A DNA stretch of 64,000 nt from positions 17,593 to 81,592 of the forward strand of contig CAZXWD010000001.1 of assembly GCA_964644135.1 (NCBI GenBank). The letters run 5' to 3'. The notes beneath the pieces are model-generated. The model was not told the DNA's origin and ran no database searches. It saw nothing but the letters and a program-made list of their open reading frames with translations. This document shows positions 36,001-42,268 of the stretch, in pieces (within the stretch, counting starts at the first letter, position 1; each line of letters opens with the position of its first letter). Source of the DNA: CAZMOK01 sp964644135 (lineage in GTDB: Bacteria > Bacteroidota > Bacteroidia > Bacteroidales > JAGOPY01). The position numbers and the translations under genes were made by a program.

Positions 36001-37028
36001 CTTACCTGTTCACCTGTGTATTGAGTGATCAAAACATTTAATGATGAGGAAGATATTTCTTCTTCCACTACTATCCTGCCTGTTTCAAAGGCCCCGTTCT
36101 CGATCATTTTAAAGGCCAGTATTTCAATCTTTTCGTACCGGGTGTCAATACCTGTAATTTGCAACTTAAGTCCTTTACCGGTATTGCGTGCAGGTGTAGC
36201 GCCATTAAAACGAGCATGCCATAACCTGCCCGGGGTGTCCAGATCAACTGATCCTTCATAAGTAAACATTGAGTAAGGGCCAAATAAACCGCTCCAGGAA
36301 GTTTTGTATCCTTCTGTGTAATACCGGTAAGCAATAAAATACGGTGCAGCAGGAAGGTTTCCATCGACAAGTTCAGTAAAGTCGATCCGGGCTTCTGTTT
36401 TTAATGGATTAAAATCGAGCAGATCCGGATCCACATACTTTACCAGGACAGTGTCAGAAACATGATATCCACCTGGACTAAACCAGATATAGGTGAAGAT
36501 ATCACCAGGATAGTAGGTGATTTCTCCTTGTGTATAATAGCCCCGTGTGACTAAATATTTTTCTCCTTCTACCAGCCCTAGATGATGTCCAGAACGGGGT
36601 TTTATATCGATGAGATTGATTGTCTTAGGCGTTGTGATCAAATCGTTCCAATACATACGAACGATTTCTCGGGATTCGTAATCAATGAAACCCCTAACCT
36701 GGCTATTCAGTACAAAGAATTTCTCTTTTGTCGTTATGTAAACCGGTGTCAGAGAATTGTTTTCGAGCATACCAATGTAATGCTTCGTTCCATTGGAATA
36801 CATGATATAAGTCTCACCGTCTCCTTCTACATATCCTACAGCCGTATAACCGTCTTCTATACTGAACTGAACCTCTGTTCCATCAAGCCTTGTCCATGAA
36901 AAGTTCCCTTCACCATGATCCAACAGCCTGCCATGGCCACAATCACGGTATGAGTTTTCCGGCTGGAAAGCCGGTTCATTGTCAAGGTGCATGCCCTTTT
37001 CAAAAGTCTGTATGTGTTCTTTAGCCAT
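33045..37028 (-). CDS. Tail nozzle / muzzle-like protein (T7 gp12-type)
   Basis: 1327 residues, almost entirely beta-rich, with no signal peptide or enzyme motif. The start (HIQTFEKGMHLDNEPAFQP, then YRDCGHGRLLDHGEG) matches the 'F.gGm..d......p.g.yrda.n' opening of podovirus tail-tube B and crAss muzzle proteins. Regular strands such as TYIMYSNGTKHYIGM and YKNIAVDDVSELP follow throughout. The size is larger than T7 gp12 (about 790) but close to crAss-like muzzle proteins. It lies between adaptor/ring genes and the ejection genes, exactly where a nozzle is expected, and overlaps the upstream adaptor gene by eight bases. It would form the end of the short tail. Confidence 0.72.
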   Translation of the reverse strand: MAKEHIQTFEKGMHLDNEPAFQPENSYRDCGHGRLLDHGEGNFSWTRLDGTEVQFSIEDGYTAVGYVEGDGETYIMYSNGTKHYIGMLENNSLTPVYITTKEKFFVLNSQVRGFIDYESREIVRMYWNDLITTPKTINLIDIKPRSGHHLGLVEGEKYLVTRGYYTQGEITYYPGDIFTYIWFSPGGYHVSDTVLVKYVDPDLLDFNPLKTEARIDFTELVDGNLPAAPYFIAYRYYTEGYKTSWSGLFGPYSMFTYEGSVDLDTPGRLWHARFNGATPARNTGKGLKLQITGIDTRYEKIEILAFKMIENGAFETGRIVVEEEISSSSLNVLITQYTGEQVSINAYTTATVAIERINDLFDIKKTLAIGGVTEEDQLDAGQRLNNPNDFKAITYEVPAFRGRIYDRNLNDLDTDTYSGLPSLKEDGTVRNGDILPGQYYKVLEGTVGYNGDTYTSGNVFLGKIDKPTWSDTGTVIPVFRICKYYDFQQEKNIFEYLDIRDQLGYKGIHSKRMAGYRSGETYRIGVLPVSKRGTFNYVRWIDDITIPERGSAESEQFETLNEDGNLVGPYITGYMKKYTETFRAADENKDYFNAQVASILVNVDLTDIIHDISGFYIVRCPVDKTILAEGPIANIIRRSYEEDDETIREWVKVHNILEPKEHLYEGMFDRFQWGVYDISEWMPPDYLLGTTEELRAEDEFEIAYKAIYQNDEVIEAGAENPVQKYKHIFYPTTARETTIDPSKISGIFQVENATEENELSTDPMSGSAELFRFHNIFKYTSPALATNGAAGGKCLVLTHSDNNDWWDPDANSLKQVPIVRHKRNKSVLYGGTTSSALANSQYMYVGHFQKVDEDFKEAIKTASYYSIKYIAKNIQLFGGDTYITMFTHARIIPFSIYKLVKDTMEGNVITLPLQTSVNPLARSGNSILGMKSPHIQLWNDDDNIHSDRRIENFEDFTVNNAWNSDPEILYPGAPIDINKSTKFKNRIRYSNTKIDGAKVDAYRQFMANNFVDVLGRYGSVNALHGFGSRLIFWQDKAIGFIPVDERALTNDPDKILVQLGVGGKFDRNDYVYENIGLEQRTSLVYVDGNWMWYDATRNKFLHMTRSLELSDESFVKGAESFFEDIGDYSGHNDPSGKGGIVGIFNRKKNLVYMTFIKAGSYNTIAYNIKLRSFVSKPQWGPSLYIPQENTLYGIAYNSQQVHKHDVESETAYGAAIEPYIEVIINPNLRDMKTFLGMLMRGGTNFFDEVTYKSVYDVVSSSYKNIAVDDVSELPENYQFVVDEWRFSVPEGNQGRMEGMYLYVKFVLKDMSKNIRMYQLVSNHNKLY

Positions 37029-37746
37029 ATAAATTCAAAGATGCGTTTCCTGTAAATTCAAACCCGATAATATCGGATAATTCTCTCATGTGCTGCTCAG
37101 TAGTTTCATCGTCAGACTTTATTTGCCTGACTGCCCTGCGGTATTCACTTTCAAGTTCCTTTATAAACCTCATGTTTGCCCCGGTAAGACGGTCTTTACG
37201 AAACCTGTGCCACAACTCCTTTTTTGACATTTCCCAGATCAATCCCTTTGCAAGCGGATCGATATGGCTTTCTAAAACCATGATAAATCCATCCTTATCA
37301 ACAGGATATTCCAAGAGATCTATTGTAATCTCCGTCTGATTAGGTTTCCTCTCAAAGATAATCGTGTTGTTTTGAATGTACCACGGATAACAGGCAACGA
37401 TATTGGTATAGTCTGAAGTGTCCTCCCACCGGTAGGTCAGGTTGTTACCGTCCGTTGAAACATTATACGTTGGAACCCCGCTAAAGACATCCGGAACATG
37501 ATCCATGTGATCACCCATTAGAATGGCATTGACATGTACTGCCGACTCAGGCAGCTTTACCTGGACATCATCTGTTACTTCCAACAGCTTAAACCTTCTT
37601 TGGTAATTGTAGAATCCTCCTATCTTTAGATCTTTCTGCTTTGCCCAACGTGCCAGGATAGGATACATTTTTTTTGTGTTCTCATCTGTATCTTCAACAG
37701 CCTGTAAAAAAGCTTCTTTTATGCTTACCAGTTTTTTTATTGCCAT
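37021..37746 (-). CDS. Head-tail adaptor / ring protein (gp11-like)
   Basis: 241 residues with a mixed alpha/beta composition. N-terminal helices (VSIKEAFLQAVEDTDENTKK) lead to a beta-rich centre (YNVSTDGNNLTYRWEDTSDY and FERKPNQTEITIDLLEYPVD). The C-terminus is helical with RFIKELESEYRRAVRQIKSD, a common 'F..E...eyrrAv.q' pattern of podovirus adaptor proteins. It lies immediately upstream of the nozzle gene, with which it overlaps by eight bases, and ten bases from a second ring-type gene. I infer that it forms a dodecameric ring between portal and nozzle, as in T7 gp11 or crAss ring proteins. No clear enzymatic feature. Confidence 0.62.
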   Translation of the reverse strand: MAIKKLVSIKEAFLQAVEDTDENTKKMYPILARWAKQKDLKIGGFYNYQRRFKLLEVTDDVQVKLPESAVHVNAILMGDHMDHVPDVFSGVPTYNVSTDGNNLTYRWEDTSDYTNIVACYPWYIQNNTIIFERKPNQTEITIDLLEYPVDKDGFIMVLESHIDPLAKGLIWEMSKKELWHRFRKDRLTGANMRFIKELESEYRRAVRQIKSDDETTEQHMRELSDIIGFEFTGNASLNLYG

Positions 37747-37755
37747 AACTGCCTG

Positions 37756-38598
37756 TTATTGTATTCGTGAACTGACCACCTTAAATTGATCCTGAGCGTC
37801 GTCGACCACATCTGCTATGCTTCTTCTTTCCAGCTCATATTCGTTCGTCAGGATAGCTAAAACGACGTTCTGGGCCATTTCTCTGCTTATAGGGAAGTCG
37901 TCGTATTTGGTTATACTTTTTATCTGCTGAGAGAGCTTCACTTTTGCATTTGCGGAATAGGTATAAGAATATCCGTTTTGTACTGTAAAAGATGTCCCGG
38001 TGTTATATACTGTTCCGCTTGTAGATCCTATGAGGGTTTCAAGTACATGGCCGTCCATGACGGTATATTCTGTATCCACGACAAGAGCAGAAGACATAAC
38101 ATCCAAAGTGTTCCACACGTATCCGTTCATAGGATCTTCCAACACTCCACTAACGTCAAGTTCTTCCTGGTAAGGATACACATAAAGCTCGTTCCTGGAG
38201 GTAACAGCATAAAAAATAAATTGCTGTAGTCTTTCATCTTCCAGGGAAATCATTTCCATCAGGTGATCCCAGTCAATGGAATGCAGCATTTTGTTCCGGG
38301 AAGCACTGCGAATTTTAATAAGGCCGTCTATTACTGCCGGTACTTCGATCTTGCCCAGCCTCACTGAAGAACTGTACACATTTGGGTTGTCTGAAGAAGA
38401 TACCGGTGTAGGCTTGTACCTGCCCATTCGTTGATAAAACTCGGCAGGGACCTCGTTAAGTTGTACCAATTCCTGCCCAATAAGCACAGCACGGTAGTTG
38501 AGGATCTTGTGCAATAAGTATGCATCAGTGACCCGTGTATCGTCTGTAAGAGCAAGAAGAACTGTTTTTATATCGTAGATAATGTCCTCAACCTTCAT
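37756..38598 (-). CDS. Second ring/connector protein
   Basis: 280 residues. N-terminal helices (IIYDIKTVLLALTDDTRVTD and AYLLHKILNYRAVLIGQELVQ) are typical of connector proteins that pack on the portal. These are followed by a beta-rich body (VEVPAVIDGLIKI-like strands, YVYPYQEELDVSG, GTVYNTGTSFTVQNG) and C-terminal helices (REMAQNVVLAILTNEYELER). It shares the design of the 273-residue gene at 47938-48759: N-terminal helices, beta body, helical end. Its 5' end overlaps the M15 peptidase gene by 11 bases. A crAss-like ring-protein role is inferred from layout and neighbours. Confidence 0.55.
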   Translation of the reverse strand: MKVEDIIYDIKTVLLALTDDTRVTDAYLLHKILNYRAVLIGQELVQLNEVPAEFYQRMGRYKPTPVSSSDNPNVYSSSVRLGKIEVPAVIDGLIKIRSASRNKMLHSIDWDHLMEMISLEDERLQQFIFYAVTSRNELYVYPYQEELDVSGVLEDPMNGYVWNTLDVMSSALVVDTEYTVMDGHVLETLIGSTSGTVYNTGTSFTVQNGYSYTYSANAKVKLSQQIKSITKYDDFPISREMAQNVVLAILTNEYELERRSIADVVDDAQDQFKVVSSRIQ

Positions 38599-39037
38599 TT
38601 GGATTAACAGATTTTAGTATAACATTCGAACTCGAAGTTAACTTAAATAAAATCCGTTGTCCATTTCCGAGGCTGTAATCACAGTGCACGTAGTTCAATG
38701 ATACATTATAAACCATATTCGTGTAAGATGAAAATTCCCATAACAGTTGTAGGAATTCAGGCATTTTCAGGTGTGATGTTGTCCAGTCGACGGCGCCTTT
38801 ACCAAAGAAGCAATGTTCGCTTTTGCCGTTTCTTCCCAGCCGTTTTTCTAATTCCGGAGGCCGGTATCCTGAATTATTGTTAGTGGTGATATATCCATCG
38901 AAGTTCCTGGCTATTTCTACCATAGGCAGGATGTGGTGAATGAGGAGCTTGTCGATTATTGTAGGTGGTATTTCATCGACAATCGTGAATTCTTTTAATC
39001 GGAACGGAAAGTAAGGATCCTTTTTCTTCATTCTCAT
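38588..39037 (-). CDS. Endolysin candidate: M15-type peptidase
   Basis: 149 residues. The motif SGYRPPELEKRLG, followed by KSEHCFFGKGAVDWT, matches the D-Ala-D-Ala carboxypeptidase/M15 pattern 'SgyRs..ln..vg...sS.H..G.AvD'. A later YVHCDYS supplies the second His-containing motif. These give the zinc ligands (His, Asp, His) and make it a peptidoglycan-cleaving enzyme. It has no signal peptide, so it would need the holin-like proteins nearby to reach the wall. It overlaps the spanin-like gene by four bases and the ring-protein gene by 11 bases. It starts the lysis cassette in the middle of the structural genes. The short length is usual for phage M15 endolysins. Confidence 0.75.
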   Translation of the reverse strand: MRMKKKDPYFPFRLKEFTIVDEIPPTIIDKLLIHHILPMVEIARNFDGYITTNNNSGYRPPELEKRLGRNGKSEHCFFGKGAVDWTTSHLKMPEFLQLLWEFSSYTNMVYNVSLNYVHCDYSLGNGQRILFKLTSSSNVILKSVNPNEG

Positions 39038-39786
39038 TTCAAAACGGCTATTATAGCAAACAAACCTGCAGCTCCGACTGCGGCCCAGAATTTTCTCTTT
39101 CCTTTCTTTATCTTTTTGTCTTTTTCATCAATCTTCGATGCAAGGTCTTTTGCAAGAGTTTCATAAGCAATTAGAGAGATACTGTCGTTTACTATGATAT
39201 TGTGCTGGGTCTGAATTATAGAACGTAAATTACTATTAATTTCTGATATGTTAATGAATCGTTCAGATAAAGTTTCGTTCCGGTCTGTTAATAAGGATAT
39301 CCGTTTTTGAAATTCTGCGTGCTCTTCAAACTTTATGTTCGCCGTGCGTATGCTTTCCATAGGAACGATCAATGAAGTGTCCCTGGGAAAAGACGCACCC
39401 CCCGGTTCGATTAAGAACTCGGGGGGTGCTTTATAGCCTGTCTGATCAAGAAAGAGGATACTTGCCTGCTGGTCATTCATAGCAAGTATTTCTTTTGTTC
39501 TTTTTTTTAGCTGATTTTCGGATGATGCCAGTTCTGTTGATAACTTTTCGATCTTTTGGTTTAAAGCCGAATCGATTTCATGCAGGGAATCATTCCGAAC
39601 TTCATAATCAGCTATTACCGCAGACAGCGAATCCTTGCTTTTTTGATGTTTTTCTTTGAGCCTCTCGATGTCTGCATGGTAGTTCTCTTCCGGTATCCTG
39701 TCATCACAGCTTCGCACAATAATAACAGTGGCTACAACTGCTATGACCAGTGTCAGGATTGTTTGGATGAGACCGTACTTTTTCAT
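39034..39786 (-). CDS. Spanin-like membrane-anchored coiled-coil protein
   Basis: 250 residues. An N-terminal transmembrane segment (QTILTLVIAVVATVIIV at about 8-24) is followed by a long coiled coil (about 35-220 with many E, K, S and L heptads), then a basic stretch and a second hydrophobic segment at the very end (AAVGAAGLFAIIAVL). The layout, an inner-membrane anchor with a periplasmic coil, is like an i-spanin or Rz protein. The hydrophobic C-terminus could fold back to the membrane or touch the outer membrane. It overlaps the M15 peptidase gene and the holin-like gene by four bases each. Lysis function is inferred from position. Confidence 0.5.
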   Translation of the reverse strand: MKKYGLIQTILTLVIAVVATVIIVRSCDDRIPEENYHADIERLKEKHQKSKDSLSAVIADYEVRNDSLHEIDSALNQKIEKLSTELASSENQLKKRTKEILAMNDQQASILFLDQTGYKAPPEFLIEPGGASFPRDTSLIVPMESIRTANIKFEEHAEFQKRISLLTDRNETLSERFINISEINSNLRSIIQTQHNIIVNDSISLIAYETLAKDLASKIDEKDKKIKKGKRKFWAAVGAAGLFAIIAVLK

Positions 39787-40058
39787 TCCTTTTTAATTTT
39801 GGAACCCGGCATTGCTTCTGCAAATTTCTGAAAAACTTTCATAGATGCAGAATAAGCCAGCAATATAAGTATCACATTTAATGATACAAGGTAATCCGGA
39901 TCCGTCCATTTATTTTTCAACTCAAGAAAAATAATGATTATCGCAACGATTAATGCTGCAATAGTTTTGATCCTTGTCGTTGAGGTTTTGATGATCATAT
40001 CTCCCTGGGGAGAATAACCTTCAATTTCTTCTAAAAAGCCAACCTTAATTTTTTTCAT
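39783..40058 (-). CDS. Holin-like small membrane protein
   Basis: 91 residues with two hydrophobic segments (TIAALIVAIIIIFLEL at about 32-47 and LVSLNVILILLAYSASM at about 57-73), a charged N-terminus and a lysine-rich end (GSKIKKE). Size, two helices and a charged tail are typical of class II holins. It overlaps the spanin-like gene (4 bases) and the 167-residue membrane protein gene (14 bases), so all are in one translationally coupled run. No sequence-specific family was recognised. Confidence 0.5.
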   Translation of the reverse strand: MKKIKVGFLEEIEGYSPQGDMIIKTSTTRIKTIAALIVAIIIIFLELKNKWTDPDYLVSLNVILILLAYSASMKVFQKFAEAMPGSKIKKE

Positions 40059-40548
40059 GATCTTTTTTTCTTATTGTTTTTACTCCTGCCAATATTGCGG
40101 CGAGAATTACCAGACACATAATAAAATAGCCTACCGTTTCCCATATGTCTATTGAAAATTCTTTAATCAGGAAAAAGGCAGGCACAAGCGGAATGAACTT
40201 GAACAGCAATATCCAAAGCCCGAATGTTCTGATCATCCAGCCGTTGATTCCTTTTTCATCTGTATAAAGAATGTCTTTACCCATGATCAAAGCATGGATT
40301 ATATCCCAATAGGTCCAGGTAATAAATAAAAAGGAAAGTTGCAGCAAGATGTGTTGAAACCAATCCATGCTTTCCCAAAAATGGATCAGCAAGACTCCAT
40401 GCAACATAATACGGATCCAAAAACCCGCTGCGTGGAACAATTTTGACCAGTACCGGTCATTGCTTCCCTGGTGCCTCCAGCTGATCATTGCCTGCTGCAT
40501 GATTGCAAGCATGACAACAATAATGAATGTTAAAATAATTTGTCCCAT
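40045..40548 (-). CDS. Multi-pass membrane protein in the lysis cassette
   Basis: 167 residues with about four hydrophobic segments: IILTFIIVVMLAIMQQAM at the N-terminus, MLHGVLLIHFW, LQLSFLFITWTYWDIIHALI, and the pair WILLFKFIPLVPAFFLI and FIMCLVILAAILAGVK. It ends in a basic tail. No family was recognised. Its place between a coiled-coil/transmembrane gene and the holin-like gene suggests a role in host lysis or in membrane permeability at phage exit. A superinfection-exclusion function is the main alternative. Confidence 0.5.
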   Translation of the reverse strand: MGQIILTFIIVVMLAIMQQAMISWRHQGSNDRYWSKLFHAAGFWIRIMLHGVLLIHFWESMDWFQHILLQLSFLFITWTYWDIIHALIMGKDILYTDEKGINGWMIRTFGLWILLFKFIPLVPAFFLIKEFSIDIWETVGYFIMCLVILAAILAGVKTIRKKDHEKN

Positions 40549-40555
40549 AGCTTTT

Positions 40556-40849
40556 TTATATTCCTCCTTTTGACATGATATAAGCAGTAACTACACCGGC
40601 AACAATGGCAAGAACAGCATTAATAATCCGATCCGACCATGTGTTAGTGTGTTTCCTGGTATTGAGCAAGGAATTAACCTGTAGGTTAAGTTTGTTGTAT
40701 TTTTCCTCAAGCTCTTTGAACCGTTTAGCACTGTTCTCTTCATTTTTCTGGCATGAATCAACAGTAGAAGTAACCTGTCCTATCAAGTGACGGGTGAACT
40801 CTTTAAGTAAAAATTGTCCATCGCTTTCATCAAAAAATCTTTGGTCCAT
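40556..40849 (-). CDS. Coiled-coil protein with C-terminal transmembrane anchor
   Basis: About 97 residues from the ATG at 40849; an alternative ATG lies 15 bases upstream. It has an N-terminal helix, a coiled coil (KRFKELEEKYNKLNLQVNSL) and one C-terminal membrane helix (IINAVLAIVAGVVTAYIM). This tail-anchored shape is found among small phage lysis proteins such as pinholin partners or antiholins, but no family match is claimed. Its 5' end overlaps the cupin gene. Confidence 0.45.
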   Translation of the reverse strand: MDQRFFDESDGQFLLKEFTRHLIGQVTSTVDSCQKNEENSAKRFKELEEKYNKLNLQVNSLLNTRKHTNTWSDRIINAVLAIVAGVVTAYIMSKGGI

Positions 40850-41234
40850 CAGGAAATGCAGCATTTGACGGTATTGCCACTGCCAACACTATAGCGTCTT
40901 CAATGCATTTGACAGTATGTGGGATACCTGGTTTAATAGTTAATGAGTTACCTTTTTTGAGGATGGTGGTTATGTTTTCGTCGTAAGTGATTTCAATCTT
41001 TCCGGAGATAACAATAAATATTTCCGTTTCGGTATCTACATGTTTATGTGTTGATGCATTGGCTTCCATTTCAAGCAAACAAACATCACATTCAGGATTA
41101 CGCATTAGTCCTTTACCAGTTGTCTTTGCATCGCCTGTCTGGTAAGTTTTAGTATTGCCACACGCATGAATTACCGGAACCTTTTCCGGAAGATCTTCAA
41201 TCATGCTTGTCAGGTTTTTTAGTTCATCGGTCAT
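40830..41234 (-). CDS. Cupin-domain protein
   Basis: About 134 residues from the ATG at 41234. The longer frame from 41315 would overlap the preceding gene by 38 bases, so I prefer the internal start MTDELKNL. The core is a single-domain cupin_2: THKHVDTETEIFIVISGKIE (two His and a Glu for metal binding, 'H.H...e.~~vl.G'), then KGNSLTIKPGIPHTVKC ('G....i.pg..H'). An N-terminal extension has four Cys residues (ACGNT, NPECDVC). Cupins bind metal and can act as sugar epimerases, dioxygenases or sensors. A cupin is unexpected within a lysis/structural stretch. Its function here is unknown. Confidence 0.7.
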   Translation of the reverse strand: MTDELKNLTSMIEDLPEKVPVIHACGNTKTYQTGDAKTTGKGLMRNPECDVCLLEMEANASTHKHVDTETEIFIVISGKIEITYDENITTILKKGNSLTIKPGIPHTVKCIEDAIVLAVAIPSNAAFPDGPKIF

Positions 41235-41277
41235 AGGAGTGGTTATTAATAAAAACTGGTTATTTTTTATAGGTGTT

Positions 41278-41853
41278 TTACCACCATTCGATTGTTCCTG
41301 CATAGTACCAGGCAAATCTTCCGTTGCGGAAGGTCATTTTATAGCCTTTCCGTTTCCAGAAGTTTTTACATCGCCAGCCCTTATAGAGCCAATGATCTTC
41401 CGGTAGCCATTCGATCCGGGATTCTCCTTGCATACCTACATTGTCTTTTGTGTAGTAGTCGGTAATTTTTGTACGTTGACCCACAAAAACGGTACAGTTA
41501 TCGACAATCCATTCATTACCATGTTCTTGCCATATATCCTTAGCGAATTCTTTGGCCACATCTTGCATTTCATGGACCCACTTAGGATTGTTGGGATTGA
41601 CATAATTGATGTAATAATAGGCCACAAAGTTCAATCCGCCTATTTCAATCTCATAGACGGACATAGGCGGATCTGTAACGATTTTCCACTGGCGTTCCTT
41701 TTCGACGGTAGTGTGGTCAAAAGTCCACCCTTCCCATTTGTTTTCCGAATCTCTTGCGGCATATTCAGGCACGTCGTTATACCCATCAAGGTACTGTTGT
41801 GATACCATAAGAAGCGGTATCATTACAAAAAATAACATTAGAAACTTTTTCAT
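41278..41853 (-). CDS. Exported protein of unknown function
   Basis: 191 residues with a clear Sec signal peptide: a basic start (MKKFL), a hydrophobic core (MLFFVMIPLLMV) and a likely cleavage after VSQQ. The mature part is tryptophan- and tyrosine-rich (WEGWTFDHTT, LPEDHWLYKGWRCKNFW) and beta-like. No family was recognised. It is one of three consecutive genes whose products carry signal peptides, which is unusual for phage virion genes. It is separated from the cupin by 43 bases. It would act in the periplasm, outer membrane or outside the host. Confidence 0.6.
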   Translation of the reverse strand: MKKFLMLFFVMIPLLMVSQQYLDGYNDVPEYAARDSENKWEGWTFDHTTVEKERQWKIVTDPPMSVYEIEIGGLNFVAYYYINYVNPNNPKWVHEMQDVAKEFAKDIWQEHGNEWIVDNCTVFVGQRTKITDYYTKDNVGMQGESRIEWLPEDHWLYKGWRCKNFWKRKGYKMTFRNGRFAWYYAGTIEWW

Positions 41854-41880
41854 AGCTGTGCGTTTTTAATTAATAGATAA

Positions 41881-42267
41881 TTATTCAGGTTCAGGTTCAG
41901 TGATGACCTTCTGTTTTAGCTTTTCTATTTCCCACAAGGCCCACTGTTTTATATAGTTCCTGTTTGTGAATGTCTGGTCTTTCAACCACTGGATTGTAAC
42001 CTGTGCAGCTCCTACAGAATCAGCGTTGCTCCTGGCCACACGATATTGTTCCGTGCTTTTTTTATAGAGCTCTCCATTATAGACCAGGTATTCGGTATAA
42101 TTTATTTTTAAGATTATACCATTAGGATGTGGAGTCTGAACAGCTTCCCAGACTTGCATAGTCGTGTCTCCTTGGCTTATATTAATTACCGTGTCTTCTT
42201 GGACTGTCCACTGAGAAAACGCAGCAGAGGCCATTAAAATCAATAAAATTGTCAGTAGTTTTTTCAT
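41881..42267 (-). CDS. Small exported protein
   Basis: 128 residues. The signal peptide MKKLLTILLILMASAAFSQ has an ideal AxS-type cleavage context (AFS-Q). The mature region has alternating strands (TVQEDTVINISQGDTTMQVW) and a C-terminal helix ending in a proline- and glutamate-rich tail (TEPEPE). No family was recognised. It lies one base from the large exported YadA-like gene, so both are likely co-expressed and may interact outside the cytoplasm. Confidence 0.6.
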   Translation of the reverse strand: MKKLLTILLILMASAAFSQWTVQEDTVINISQGDTTMQVWEAVQTPHPNGIILKINYTEYLVYNGELYKKSTEQYRVARSNADSVGAAQVTIQWLKDQTFTNRNYIKQWALWEIEKLKQKVITEPEPE

Positions 42268-42268
42268 A

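Noticed and set aside
41235..41315. Longer start of the cupin gene
   Set aside because: It would overlap the exported-protein gene by 38 bases and adds a non-conserved region before the cupin; the ATG at 41234 leaves a normal 43-base gap.
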